Below, piece after piece: positions 11,275 through 20,061 of a stretch of DNA of 64,000 nucleotides. The position numbers and the translations under genes are program-made. The notes under the pieces are model-generated. The model was not told the DNA's origin. It was given only the letters and a program-made list of their open reading frames with translations, and searched no databases. This stretch comes from Streptomyces luteolifulvus. Lineage in GTDB: Bacteria; Actinomycetota; Actinomycetes; Streptomycetales; Streptomycetaceae. The DNA is taken from assembly GCF_008806595.1 (NCBI RefSeq), contig NZ_VZRB01000003.1, positions 357,289 through 421,288 on the forward strand, given 5' to 3'. How positions within the stretch are numbered: position 1 is the first letter of the stretch; each line of letters opens with the position of its first letter.

Positions 11275-11392
11275 GGGTCAAGCCGAACGGGCGGGCCCGG
11301 GCGCGGACCCTTGGCATGACCGGGGACTCCGCTCTCCGGTGGAGGGTTCACCCGAACGGGTGTTTCCTGGTTCTGGGGAGAGGAGGCCGATC

Positions 11393-11890
11393 ATGCGCAC
11401 CACTCCGGCTCTGCGGATCCTGGCCGCGGCCCTGCTGACCGGCGGTACGTTCCTCACCGCGGCGGTGGGCACCACGGCGGCGGCCGCGACCCCGCCGGCC
11501 TACGCCGACGGACACGGCAGCGGTGGATCCGGCCGTCCGATCCCGGGCATCGTCGTCTCCGGCAGCGCGCTCAACGTGAGGGCCGCGCCCACCACCCATT
11601 CGTCCGCCGTCGACCGGCTCCCGCCCGGCACCAAGATCCGTATCGAGTGCATGGTCCGCGGGCAGAGCGTCAACGGCAACCCGGACTGGTTCTGGCTCCC
11701 CGACTTCCAGGGCTGGGTGAGCGCCGCGTTCGTCGACACCGGCGGCCACTGGGTGCCGACCTGCGCGGACCCCTGTCCGCGATGGAAGAGCGGCCACTGG
11801 GACAACGCCGACTGGAACGACCCGGCGTGGAAGGAGACCTGGGCCGTCTCGGTCACCGTCTCCTTCAGCGTCTCGGGCTCGTGGGGCTGA
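11393..11890 (+). CDS. Secreted SH3-domain (SH3b-like) protein
   Basis: A 165-residue exported protein. The ATG at 11393 follows a strong AGGAGG. A signal peptide (RILAAALLTGGTFLTAAVGT, cleavage near AAAATPPAYA) leads into a bacterial SH3 domain at residues ~50-115, with the hallmark SALNVRAAPTTHSSAVDRLP and ending GWVSAAFVDTGG. Two cysteine pairs (IECM, PTCADPC) may form disulfides. SH3b domains bind peptidoglycan or surface polymers. The C-terminal WDNADWNDPAWKETW segment is Trp-rich and unassigned. A strong bidirectional terminator follows. Confidence 0.85.
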   Translation: MRTTPALRILAAALLTGGTFLTAAVGTTAAAATPPAYADGHGSGGSGRPIPGIVVSGSALNVRAAPTTHSSAVDRLPPGTKIRIECMVRGQSVNGNPDWFWLPDFQGWVSAAFVDTGGHWVPTCADPCPRWKSGHWDNADWNDPAWKETWAVSVTVSFSVSGSWG

Positions 11891-11961
11891 GAGGCGTCCG
11901 GATCCTCGTCGGGTGACCGGTATTGGCTCCCGGTCGTCCGGTGAGTGGAGGGATGAGGGAA

Positions 11962-11995
11962 GTATGGGCCCCGGCGCTCGTGCCGGGGCCCATAC
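11962..11995. terminator. Bidirectional terminator, 14-bp perfect stem
   Basis: GTATGGGCCCCGGC, a 6-base loop (GCTCGT), then GCCGGGGCCCATAC. It sits between the convergent SH3-protein gene and the four-helix membrane protein gene and should terminate both. Confidence 0.88.
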
Positions 11996-12018
11996 GCTGC
12001 CGCTGCGAACCCCCTGAG

Positions 12019-12456
12019 TCAGCGGATGCGGTTTCCCACCGCGTCCTCGCGCGTGTAGTAGCGGTAGAAGAACACGACGAAGATGGCTGCCGCGACCACC
12101 AGTCCGAGCACCGCGGAACTGAAGACGCTCTCGCCGGTCTGGCTGTACAGGAAACCGATGCAGGCCCCGGCGAAGCCGGACTTCACGATGGCGTGCAGTT
12201 CGCGCTTGAGCAGCGGGGCCCAGGTCGCCACGGCGAGGCAGAGCACGATGAACACGATCGTGGTGACGAAGCCGAACAGGAGGTTCCAGCCGGTGATGGG
12301 CCCGCCGTCGCGCCGGTTGGCCGCGCACCAGTAGCCGTAGACGAGCCCGAGCGCGACGGGTATGCCGATCCTTGCGATCTGGTGGGCCCGCTGGTCGAAG
12401 ACGTCGGGCGTGCGGGCCGGGATCATTCGGCGGGTCACGGGTGCAGCATGAGCCAT
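12019..12456 (-). CDS. Four-helix membrane protein of unknown function
   Basis: A 145-residue protein not assigned to a named family. Membrane helices are visible near residues 27-45, 58-80, 88-105 and 112-132, and the tail (FYRYYTREDAVGNRIR) is basic. An extramembrane Cys occurs in GYWCAANRR. It is transcribed divergently from the SpoIIE-type phosphatase gene, with about 170 bases of shared upstream DNA. Confidence 0.75.
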   Translation of the reverse strand: MAHAAPVTRRMIPARTPDVFDQRAHQIARIGIPVALGLVYGYWCAANRRDGGPITGWNLLFGFVTTIVFIVLCLAVATWAPLLKRELHAIVKSGFAGACIGFLYSQTGESVFSSAVLGLVVAAAIFVVFFYRYYTREDAVGNRIR

Positions 12457-12625
12457 GAGAGCGCTCCTCTCTCTCCTCGCCCCCGCCTACCAGAGCACAC
12501 CTGCGAACAGGCCGTGGCAAGTCGACGGAACACACCGTTTCCGCCGTCGGCGCACTCGGCGCGATCGGGTTTCCGCCCGGTTCCGCCCGGGTGCGGGCCG
12601 TGACCCCCCGTGGTTCGCTGACCTC

Positions 12626-13798
12626 GTGGAACTGCTGTCGCCGGGCGGGGACGAGGACGCCCTGCTGCGGCGCCGGCGGATGCTGCGGATCCGTGGCCGG
12701 AGCGTCGCCTGGGTGCCGCCGCTGGTGCTGCTCGGCGCCATCGCACTGCTGGACGTCTACACTGGCGCCGACTTCCGGATCATCTCCTGGATGGTGCTGG
12801 TGCCCGGCATCGCCGCCGCGATCTGCGGGGTGCGGGGCACGGCCGCGTTCGCCGTGCTCGCGCTGGTCACCTATGCCCTCGCCGACACCGCCTGGCCGGA
12901 GGAGTACCAGACGGGGCTGCCCGACTTCGTCCTGCTCGCCGTCGGCGGCGTCCTGGCCGTCCTCGCGTGCGCGGTCCGGGTGCGGGACGAACGCCGGCTG
13001 CTGCACATCCAGGACGTCGCCGAGACCACCCGCCGTACCGTGCTGCGCCCCCTTCCGTCCGGCTGGGGCGGTCTCGACCACGCGGCCGTCTACCTCGCCG
13101 CCGACAGCGAGGCCCGCGTCGGCGGCGACTTCTACGACATCCAGCCCGGCCCGCACGGCACCCGCGTCCTCCTCGGCGACGTCCAGGGCAAGGGGCTGGG
13201 CGCGGTCGAGGCGGCCGCCGCGCTGCTGGGCACCTTCCGCGAGGCCGCCTACCACGAGGCGGACCTGTCGGCCGTCGCCCGGCGCCTGGAGACCCGGATG
13301 CTGCGCCACCGCGTCCACACGGTCTCGCTCGGCCATGCCGACGGCGACCGTTTTGCCACCGCGGTGCTGCTCGGCTTCCCGGAGCCGGGCGGTCTGGAAC
13401 TCGTCGCCTTCGGCCATGAGCCCCCGCTGCTGGTCGGCCCCGACGGTGTACGCGCCCTGCCGCCGGGCGACGGCCTTCCGCTGGGCCTCGGCGAACTCGC
13501 CGCCGACGGGCCTCCCCCCGTGCGCCGGATGCCTCTCGCCCCGGGCACGACCCTCCTCCTGACCACCGACGGTGTGTCCGAAGCCCGCGACGGCGACGGC
13601 GAGTTCTACCCGCTCGCCGACGAGGTGGCCCGCGCCGTCGCCGCCGACCCGGGTGTCGCCGACCCCGGCAGCCTGGTCGCCTTCGTACGGGACGGCACGC
13701 TCCGCCACTGCGGCGGACATCTGGCCGACGACACCACGATCTTCGCCGTACGGCAGACCGCCACCGGTGACACGGTGCCCGGACGTTTGCGGCCATGA
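12626..13798 (+). CDS. Membrane-anchored SpoIIE-type PP2C serine phosphatase
   Basis: A 390-residue protein if it starts at GTG 12626 (VELLSPGGDEDALLRRRR). An ATG at 12455 in the same frame would overlap the start of the divergent gene and adds only an Arg-rich lead, so I prefer the later start. Three or four membrane helices occupy residues ~25-110. The phosphatase domain shows VGGDFYDI, LLGDVQGKGLGA, TTDGVSEARD and ADDTTIFAV, which hold the metal-binding Asp residues. This family dephosphorylates anti-anti-sigma proteins in SigF/SigB-like partner-switching cascades. No anti-sigma gene is adjacent, so its target is unknown. Confidence 0.88.
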   Translation: MELLSPGGDEDALLRRRRMLRIRGRSVAWVPPLVLLGAIALLDVYTGADFRIISWMVLVPGIAAAICGVRGTAAFAVLALVTYALADTAWPEEYQTGLPDFVLLAVGGVLAVLACAVRVRDERRLLHIQDVAETTRRTVLRPLPSGWGGLDHAAVYLAADSEARVGGDFYDIQPGPHGTRVLLGDVQGKGLGAVEAAAALLGTFREAAYHEADLSAVARRLETRMLRHRVHTVSLGHADGDRFATAVLLGFPEPGGLELVAFGHEPPLLVGPDGVRALPPGDGLPLGLGELAADGPPPVRRMPLAPGTTLLLTTDGVSEARDGDGEFYPLADEVARAVAADPGVADPGSLVAFVRDGTLRHCGGHLADDTTIFAVRQTATGDTVPGRLRP

Positions 13799-13867
13799 CA
13801 CCCCCCTTTGCAGCCGCACCGGTTACGGTGCTGCCATACGTGATCGACGGGGGATGGGGAGGGACCG

Positions 13868-14968
13868 ATGCCCGGAACCGTGCTGCTGCTCGCCGCCTCA
13901 CCGGCCGGCAAGGGGTGCCTGGTGGACGCGGCGTCCGTGCTTCCCGTCCTCGCGGCGGTTCCGCCCGCCGTGCTGTCCGGCACCGACACCGCGAACGTCG
14001 TCGAACTCGCCGACCCGCTGGAGCCGCAGGCCGTGCTGACCCGGCTGCGTGCCGCCGCGGCGGCCCCCGGGCCGCTCACCGTCTTCGTCACCGGCCAGCT
14101 CCAGCTCGACCGCCGCCAGCATCTGCCCCATCTGGCGCTGGCCCGCACGACACCCGCCTCGCTCCGCTACACCGCCCTGCCCTGGCACTGGATCCGGGAG
14201 GAACTGCGGCTGCGCGCCCCGGGCACCACGACCCTGCTCCTCGACCTGCACGCCGACCCGGAGACCTGGGAGCGGCTGCGCACCCAGCCCCTCGACTCGG
14301 GCCGCAACAACGCGGTGTACGGGCGGATCGCACCGCCGCCGGGACGCCGTACGGTGGCCGTGCCGGCGTACATGAAGGCGGTCGCGACGATTCTGCGCAG
14401 TGGACGGCGTCCGCCGGTGGAGCAGTTGCATCAGCAGGCGTTGGCCCGGCTGGGCAGCGAGGCGTATGCGGACATCGTTTTCTCGGCGCCGGGGGTTGGG
14501 GTGAATGTACGTGGGGGGCCCGTGGATGCCGGCCGGCGCCCGGACGGTGATCCGCACGCTGTCATCTCCGCCCTGGTCGCCGTCGGCCGGCACTCCGAGG
14601 CCGACGCGCTCGCCGCAACGCACGAACAGGCCGCCGCCCACGCCCACGGGGCCGGTTCCGAAGCGGCACTGCACTGGACCGAAGTCCGTGCGGATCTCGC
14701 GATGTTCGCCGGGGACCCGGTCCGCAGCTGCCGTACCTGGCTGGCGGTGGCCGCCGCGCGGCTGTCCGCGGGGCAGGCGCCGGACGCGCCCGGCGTGGAG
14801 ACGGCTGTGGACCGGGCTCACCACCAGTGGGGCCGGATCGCCGATCCGGCGCAGGCACGTGAACTGGGGGCTGCGCTGGCCGAGTTGCGTGCCCGGGTGC
14901 CAGGGCGCCGGCAGGGCGCCCTGGACCATGTGCACCGGCAGCTGCGTCAGCTCCAGACACAGAGCTGA
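13868..14968 (+). CDS. Uncharacterised cytoplasmic protein, possible vestigial caspase-like fold
   Basis: A 366-residue protein with no signal or membrane segment; GGGGAGGGACCG precedes the ATG. I do not recognise a named family. The N-terminal ~165 residues alternate hydrophobic strands and helices (GTVLLLAASP, LTVFVTGQLQLD, TTTLLLDLHADPE) in an order that recalls caspase-like proteins of Streptomyces. The usual catalytic GHG and DCC motifs are replaced by TGQLQLD and LDLHADPE, so an active protease is unlikely. The C-terminal half is helical and TPR-like (residues ~225-360). It lies 69 bases after the SpoIIE-type phosphatase gene on the same strand and may be co-transcribed. The caspase comparison is inference only. 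Confidence 0.6.
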   Translation: MPGTVLLLAASPAGKGCLVDAASVLPVLAAVPPAVLSGTDTANVVELADPLEPQAVLTRLRAAAAAPGPLTVFVTGQLQLDRRQHLPHLALARTTPASLRYTALPWHWIREELRLRAPGTTTLLLDLHADPETWERLRTQPLDSGRNNAVYGRIAPPPGRRTVAVPAYMKAVATILRSGRRPPVEQLHQQALARLGSEAYADIVFSAPGVGVNVRGGPVDAGRRPDGDPHAVISALVAVGRHSEADALAATHEQAAAHAHGAGSEAALHWTEVRADLAMFAGDPVRSCRTWLAVAAARLSAGQAPDAPGVETAVDRAHHQWGRIADPAQARELGAALAELRARVPGRRQGALDHVHRQLRQLQTQS

Positions 14969-14981
14969 CGCAGGCCGGCCG

Positions 14982-16973
14982 TCAGTTGGTGAAGTAGAAG
15001 TACTTCCAGGCCCCGTGCGTCGTGGAGTTCACGTTGTCGCCCGAAGTGGAGTCGATGTACGAGGAGCGGACGCGGAAGCGCCAGCCGGTGTCGTGGGTGC
15101 CGGTGAGCTCCACCTTGGACACGCCCGCGGAGCTCAGCGGGAAGTACTTGGAGCCGCCGTCGTACCAGGTGCCCTGGTAGTAGACCTGGAACTGCAGCCG
15201 CTGCTCACGGTGCGGGTAGGCCGTCATCGTGGTGGTGAACAGCGGGTTCCTGGACTTGTGGAAGTAGTAGTAGGTGTGGCCCCACGTGTTCCGGGTCGTG
15301 TAGTGGCGGCCGACCGCCGTGGAGACCTTCACGCGGGTGCCGACCGTGCTGGACACCGACCGCGGCCGGTAGCGGGCGTCGCCCGCGAACTTCGCGGTGA
15401 CCTTGGTGTCCCGCCGCAGGTCGAGGGTGACGGACAGGTTGCCGTTCGAGTTGACCCGGCCGGACTTCACCAGCTTCTTCGGCTTGTCCGGGCCGAACGG
15501 GTCCGCCCAGATCTCGACCGTGCGGTTCTTGTACGTCGTCCCGAGGTGGGCGGTGAACCTCGCGTCCGCGCCGTACGCGTACTTCTTGCCGTTGTTGTTG
15601 AGCGTGAGCGCGGGCTTGGCACGCGAGACGGCGACGGTGTCCGCGGCGGATGCGGGGGTGTGCGTGGCGTCACCGGCGTACGTCACCTTGTACTTGACCT
15701 TGCCGCCGGCCGGGGGCTTGTCGGTGAAGGAGAACTTGCCGCCCGAACCGAGGGACTTGGTGCCCAGGGACTTGCCGTCCGGTGACTCCAGGTCGAAGCG
15801 GGTGACGTCCAGGGGCGTCCCGGCGGGCAGCGGAAGCGTCGCGGTGAGCGTGCCCTTGACGGTGAGCGTCCTGGCGCGGGCGGCGCTGGCGGGCGCGTCG
15901 ACCGTGAGGACCGGCTTGGACCTGGGGGCGTCGGTGAGGACGCGGAGGGTGTACTCGCTCTCGTGGTTGTGGGTCACCGCGAACAGACGGCCCGCCGTCT
16001 CGCCGGGCTCCCAGGCCAGGTTGGCGTCGCCCAGCTCGTCGTAGCCGCTGATGGTGTCCGTGTCGGGCCAGGTGTAGGTGCGGACCGCGGTCGTGGTGCC
16101 CGGGTTGAAGATGAACAGCGACGGGTCGTACGGGGCGTCCGTGCCGGCGGCGAGCGTGCCGTCCGCGGCGATCGCGACCGAGCTCGGGTGGTGCTGGGTG
16201 GTGTAGGTGCTCACCTGGGTGAGGTCCGAGGTCTGCCACACGCGGTGTTGGTTGCCCGGGTTGGCCGTGATGAGCCGGCTGCCGTCCGGGGTGAACGCGA
16301 GGTCGGAGGTCGAGCCGAGGTCGGAGCCCGAGCCGCCGGCGCGCGCGGTGCGGGTCGCGGTGCCGCTCGTGACGTCGTACACCCCGAGCCAGGAGCCGTA
16401 GTACTCCGGTGCCGCGGCGGCCAGGGTGTTCGGGGCGCCGGGCGTCGAGGCGAGCAGCGGGGCGCCCGGGTAGGTGGTGTCCGGGTCCTGGTCCAGCGCC
16501 ACCACCGGTTCGGTGCCCGACACGTCCAGGGAGCCGATGTAGCCGTGCTCCTTGGTGCCGTAGCCGAACCACAGCTTGCCGCCCGCCAGGGCGAGATGGG
16601 CCGGGTCGGTGCCCTCGCCCGTGGCGTAGCGCTCGGTCTCCTGGACCAAGGCCGTGTCGACGGCCACGATCGCGTCGGCGCCCGGCGAGGCCGCGTAGAC
16701 CGTGCCCGAGTCGGCGGACAGCTGAAGGCCGTCGACGCCCGGGAGCGAGGTCACCGAGCCGACGACGGTTCCGCGGTAGTCCGTGGCGACGATCTTGCCC
16801 TGGTACGGGTCGCTGATGAAGATCCGCTGGTGTGCCCCGTCCACCACGACATCGCCCGCCGACTTGATCGGCAGGAGCTTGGCGGAGTCCGCGGACGCCG
16901 GTGCGGCGAGCAGGACCACCGAGCTGAAGAGGACGGCCAGAGATGTGGCCGCCGTGAGAGTGCGTCTGCGCAC
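14982..16973 (-). CDS. Secreted beta-propeller protein with C-terminal Ig-like repeats
   Basis: A 663-residue exported protein if started at GTG 16973, which gives a clean signal peptide (RRRTLTAATSLAVLFSSVVL, cleavage near APASADS). An in-frame start at 17015 would add 14 residues ahead of it. Residues ~30-350 form a YncE/lactonase-like propeller with repeating units such as VVDGAHQRIFISDPYQGKI and LAFTPDGSRLITANPGNQ. Two Ig-like repeats follow (KPVLTVDAPASAARARTLTV and KPALTLNNNGKKYAYGADAR), then an aromatic C-terminal region (NTWGHTYYYFHKSR). Such proteins are probably surface or extracellular adhesins or scaffolds. It ends 14 bases from the convergent gene. Confidence 0.82.
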   Translation of the reverse strand: MRRRTLTAATSLAVLFSSVVLLAAPASADSAKLLPIKSAGDVVVDGAHQRIFISDPYQGKIVATDYRGTVVGSVTSLPGVDGLQLSADSGTVYAASPGADAIVAVDTALVQETERYATGEGTDPAHLALAGGKLWFGYGTKEHGYIGSLDVSGTEPVVALDQDPDTTYPGAPLLASTPGAPNTLAAAAPEYYGSWLGVYDVTSGTATRTARAGGSGSDLGSTSDLAFTPDGSRLITANPGNQHRVWQTSDLTQVSTYTTQHHPSSVAIAADGTLAAGTDAPYDPSLFIFNPGTTTAVRTYTWPDTDTISGYDELGDANLAWEPGETAGRLFAVTHNHESEYTLRVLTDAPRSKPVLTVDAPASAARARTLTVKGTLTATLPLPAGTPLDVTRFDLESPDGKSLGTKSLGSGGKFSFTDKPPAGGKVKYKVTYAGDATHTPASAADTVAVSRAKPALTLNNNGKKYAYGADARFTAHLGTTYKNRTVEIWADPFGPDKPKKLVKSGRVNSNGNLSVTLDLRRDTKVTAKFAGDARYRPRSVSSTVGTRVKVSTAVGRHYTTRNTWGHTYYYFHKSRNPLFTTTMTAYPHREQRLQFQVYYQGTWYDGGSKYFPLSSAGVSKVELTGTHDTGWRFRVRSSYIDSTSGDNVNSTTHGAWKYFYFTN

Positions 16974-17072
16974 GCTGATTCGAACCCCCCGGATCGAAAA
17001 GCAAGTTGGCGCCACCGGGCGGCCGTCGTGTGGAACCCGTGAGCCGCGCGTGGCGAGTGAGTGAAGACTAAG

Positions 17073-18314
17073 TCATGTCACCGACAACACCGTCAGGGCC
17101 CCCGACACCAGCGTCCGTACGCCCGGTGCCACGGTCGACAGATCCGGGGCGAAACGGGGACTGTGGTTGCCGGGCACGGCCGCCAGCTTCTGCGGCAGCT
17201 CGTCGCCGGGCGCCGCGTCCCACACGCCGTGCGGAGTGGTCGTCACGAACCAGTAGGCGTACGGCAGTCCGTCCGGGGCCAGATGCGGGAAGTCCTCGCT
17301 GGCCATCGCCGGGCCCGGGTCGAGGACGCTCGCCGCGCCGAAGACCTCGCCGTGCACGGCGGCCACCCGCCGGTCGGTCTCCGCGTCGTTGACGGTGAGC
17401 GGGAAGGACTCGCCGACGACGACCTCGGGCTCGCGCGGGCAGCCGGCCGCCGCGCACTCCCCGGCCGCGATGCGCCCCACCGCCGCGATCATCCGCTCCC
17501 GGACCGGCTCCGACTGGGTGCGGAGGTTGAGGGAGATCCGGGCCTCGGCGGGGATGATGTTGGCCCGGGTGCCCGCCTCGATCCGCCCGACGGTCAGCAC
17601 GGCCGCCTCGCGCCCGGCGACCTCGCGCGAGACGACGGTCTGCAGCCGGGTCACCAGGAACGCCGCCGTCACCACCGGGTCGACGGCCGACTCCGGCCGT
17701 GAGCCGTGCCCGCCCACACCGTGCACCACGATGTCGATGTCCGTGGAGGCGGAGAGGATCAGGCCCGGGGTGTGGCCGTACAGCCCGGCGGGCCCCGGGA
17801 CCGCGTGCTGGGCGAGCAGCACGTCCGGGCGCGGGAAACGTTCGTACAGGCCGTCGGCCACCATGCGGGCGGCGCCCATCCCCGTCTCCTCGGCGGGCTG
17901 CCCCACCACCAGCAGCGTCCCCGACCAGGCGTCCCGCCCGGCGGCCAGGGCGTCCGCCGCGCCCGCCAGCCAGGTCACATGCAGATCGTGCCCGCAGGCG
18001 TGCATCAGCCCCGGTGTCCCGGAGGCGTACGGCAGCCCGGTCTCCTCCTGCACCGGCAGCGCGTCCATGTCGGCGCGCAGCAGCACGACCGGTCCGTCGC
18101 CGTTGCGCAGCAGCCCGGCGACACCGGTGCCGCCGATGCCGTCCACGGTCTCGTAACCGGCCTTGCGCAGCCGGTCGCCGAGCTTTCCGGCCGTGCGGTG
18201 CTCGCGCAGCGACAGTTCGGGGTGGCGGTGCAGGTCCCGGTAGAAGTCCTCCAGGTCGGGGACCGGGAGACCGGCGGTGAGGTCCAGCGCGGCGCGGGCG
18301 GCGGGAGAGGTCAC
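17073..18314 (-). CDS. M20-family amidohydrolase (aminoacylase/carboxypeptidase type)
   Basis: A 413-residue cytoplasmic zinc hydrolase of the M20D/amidohydrolase group, which cleaves N-acyl amino acids or related amides. Motifs include DLHRHPELSLREH near residue 27, LLRADMDALPV, the metal ligand HACGHD near residue 107, GQPAEET, the dimerisation-domain motif VHGVGGHGSRPE, and the final metal site MASEDF with GNHSP. Length and motif order are complete. It is a single gene, convergent with nothing close, and its stop lies 100 bases from the start of the propeller gene on the same strand. Confidence 0.93.
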   Translation of the reverse strand: MTSPAARAALDLTAGLPVPDLEDFYRDLHRHPELSLREHRTAGKLGDRLRKAGYETVDGIGGTGVAGLLRNGDGPVVLLRADMDALPVQEETGLPYASGTPGLMHACGHDLHVTWLAGAADALAAGRDAWSGTLLVVGQPAEETGMGAARMVADGLYERFPRPDVLLAQHAVPGPAGLYGHTPGLILSASTDIDIVVHGVGGHGSRPESAVDPVVTAAFLVTRLQTVVSREVAGREAAVLTVGRIEAGTRANIIPAEARISLNLRTQSEPVRERMIAAVGRIAAGECAAAGCPREPEVVVGESFPLTVNDAETDRRVAAVHGEVFGAASVLDPGPAMASEDFPHLAPDGLPYAYWFVTTTPHGVWDAAPGDELPQKLAAVPGNHSPRFAPDLSTVAPGVRTLVSGALTVLSVT

Positions 18315-18354
18315 GCAGGCAGCGTACGCACAGCTGCGGCCGAGGGAGGGGGAT

Positions 18355-18531
18355 TCACCAGCCGTGGCCGTCCGGCAGTACGGGGGACTCGACCTGCTCC
18401 CCCTGGAGGGGCGGTCCCTCCGCGGCCTTCGCCGGGCCCGAGTTGGATGCCAGGATCAGGGCCGCGACGGCGACGACCGCGGCGGCGAAGCCTCTGGTGT
18501 AACGCCCGATGGTGCTGGTGCGTTCGAGCAC
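18355..18531 (-). CDS. Small secreted peptide precursor, divergent from XRE-TPR regulator
   Basis: A 58-codon gene too short for usual gene calling. The GTG at 18531 is preceded by GAGG. The product has a short basic N-terminus (MLERTSTIGRYTRG), a hydrophobic core (FAAAVVAVAALILA), a signal-peptidase-like site around GPAKAAEG, and a mature tail of about 20 residues ending LPDGHGW. The gene is read away from an XRE-TPR regulator across 117 bases. In RRNPP systems such small exported peptides are processed and re-imported to bind the TPR domain of the neighbouring regulator. The signal peptide and location are visible; the signalling role is inference. Confidence 0.68.
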   Translation of the reverse strand: MLERTSTIGRYTRGFAAAVVAVAALILASNSGPAKAAEGPPLQGEQVESPVLPDGHGW

Positions 18532-18571
18532 GGCAACCTCGCAGTAACGGCAGCAACAACAGCAAGGGTGT

Positions 18572-18598
18572 GTTAAGCACGTTTAATACGCCGTTTAA
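18572..18598. promoter_or_regulatory. A/T-rich repeated GTT(T)AA boxes in divergent promoter
   Basis: Three copies of a GTTAAG/GTTTAA box occur at 18572, 18581 and 18593 in an otherwise GC-rich region, between the peptide gene and the XRE-TPR gene. They are good candidates for the operator and/or the -10/-35 elements of the two divergent promoters. Autoregulation by the XRE-TPR protein is inferred. Confidence 0.5.
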
Positions 18599-18648
18599 CC
18601 TAGGGGCAGCCGAACCCGAACGGCAAGACCCACAGGGGGAGTTGGCCC

Positions 18649-19992
18649 ATGTCCGACCGTGACGACCCGGTGACGATCGGGCACCGGGTGCAGCAGCTGC
18701 GGGTCGCACGGGGACTGACACAGAAGCAGCTGGCCGAACCCGCCTACACGCCCGCCTACGTCTCCACGCTGGAGTCCGGCCGGGTGCGGCCCTCCGACGA
18801 CGCGCTGCGGCACCTCGCCGAGCGGCTGGGGGTGGCCTTCGAGGAGCTGACGACCGGGCGGCCCGCCCACCTCGTCACCGGTCTGCGGCTGCGGCTGACC
18901 GAGGCCCAGCGGACCCACGCCACCGGCGAGGCCGAGGAGGCGGCACAGCAGTACACCGCGCTGCTCGCCGAGGCGGAGGCGCACGACCTCGTCGAGGTGC
19001 AGGCCACCGCGCTGCTCGGGCTCGGCGAGTGCGGACTGGACACGGGCGAGCTCACGGCGGCACGGCGGTACTTCGAGCGGGCCGAGCGGGCGCTCGCCGA
19101 GGCGCCGCTGCCGGCCCGTGTCCCGGCCCTGCGCGGACGCGCCGTCTCCCACTACCTGGCCGGCGAACTCCGGTACGCCGTCTATCTGCTGGAGTCCACC
19201 CTGGACGAGCTGAACCGCGGCGGCCTGCACGACCCGGACGCGCTGCTTCTGCTCTACACCGGCGTCATCGGGCCGTACATGGACATGGGCGCGCACGCCC
19301 GGGCGGCGCAGGCCGCCGAGTTCGCCCTCGCGCTCGCTCCGCAGTCCGGTGACCCGGCGCTGGTCGCCCGTATGCACCGGTCCGTCGCCCGGACGCTGAT
19401 CGCCGAGGGCCGCGTCGCCGAGGCCGACGCCTCGCTCGCCAAGGCCGCCGAGCTCTACCGCCAGCTCCAGCTCCGTACCGAGCTCGCCAACTGTCACTGG
19501 ATGCGCGGGTACGTGTCTGCGCAGAACGGCGAACTTGAGCGTGCCGAAGGCGAGTTGAGGAAGGCGCTCACCATGCTCACCGCCCGGCGGGCCGCCCTGT
19601 ACTCCAGTCAGGTCGCCGTCGAGCTGGCCGACGTACTGCACCGGCTGGGCAGATCCGAGGAGGCCGCCGGGCTGCTGCGCCAGGTGCTCAGCGACCTCAG
19701 TCCCGAGCGCGGCGCCCTGCACTCCGCCGCCGCGCACCGGCTCCTCGGCATCATCGCCGAGGACGCCCGGGACACCGAGGCCGCCGAGGAGCACTACGTA
19801 CGCGCGCTGAGTCTGCTGGAGCGCGCCGGAGCCGCCGGTGATCTGGCCGATCTGTGCCGGATGCTGGGGGATCTGCTGCGGCGCACCGGCCGGGTGGAGG
19901 CGGCGCTGGACGCGTACCGGACGGGGCTCGGACACCGCACGGCACCCGGCACGACCACCCTCGGGCCCGCACCCGCGCAGCCTCCTGTGTGA
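18649..19992 (+). CDS. XRE-family HTH regulator with TPR domain (RRNPP-like architecture)
   Basis: A 447-residue DNA-binding regulator. Residues ~8-65 are an XRE helix-turn-helix (VQQLRVARGLTQKQLA, then YVSTLESGRVRPSDDAL). From residue ~75 to ~435 there is an array of tetratricopeptide repeats, for example ATALLGLGECGLDTGELTAA, LHRLGRSEEAAGLLRQVL and GDLLRRTGRVEAALDAYRTG. An HTH followed by a long TPR domain is the layout of RRNPP peptide receptors (Rap, NprR, PlcR, PrgX types) and of many Streptomyces regulators. GGGGGAG lies before the ATG. The divergent neighbour encodes a small exported peptide, which supports a peptide-responsive role, but no ligand can be read from sequence. Confidence 0.9.
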   Translation: MSDRDDPVTIGHRVQQLRVARGLTQKQLAEPAYTPAYVSTLESGRVRPSDDALRHLAERLGVAFEELTTGRPAHLVTGLRLRLTEAQRTHATGEAEEAAQQYTALLAEAEAHDLVEVQATALLGLGECGLDTGELTAARRYFERAERALAEAPLPARVPALRGRAVSHYLAGELRYAVYLLESTLDELNRGGLHDPDALLLLYTGVIGPYMDMGAHARAAQAAEFALALAPQSGDPALVARMHRSVARTLIAEGRVAEADASLAKAAELYRQLQLRTELANCHWMRGYVSAQNGELERAEGELRKALTMLTARRAALYSSQVAVELADVLHRLGRSEEAAGLLRQVLSDLSPERGALHSAAAHRLLGIIAEDARDTEAAEEHYVRALSLLERAGAAGDLADLCRMLGDLLRRTGRVEAALDAYRTGLGHRTAPGTTTLGPAPAQPPV

Positions 19993-20061
19993 GGCGTCCC
20001 GACGGCGCGTCCGTAAGGCGTCCGGACGCCGCGGGCGCCGTCGCCCCTATGCTCTTGGGCC

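Noticed and set aside
11348..13819. 823-codon minus-strand frame across the SH3, membrane and phosphatase genes
   Set aside because: It runs over a strong bidirectional terminator and three real genes; composition is of a GC shadow.
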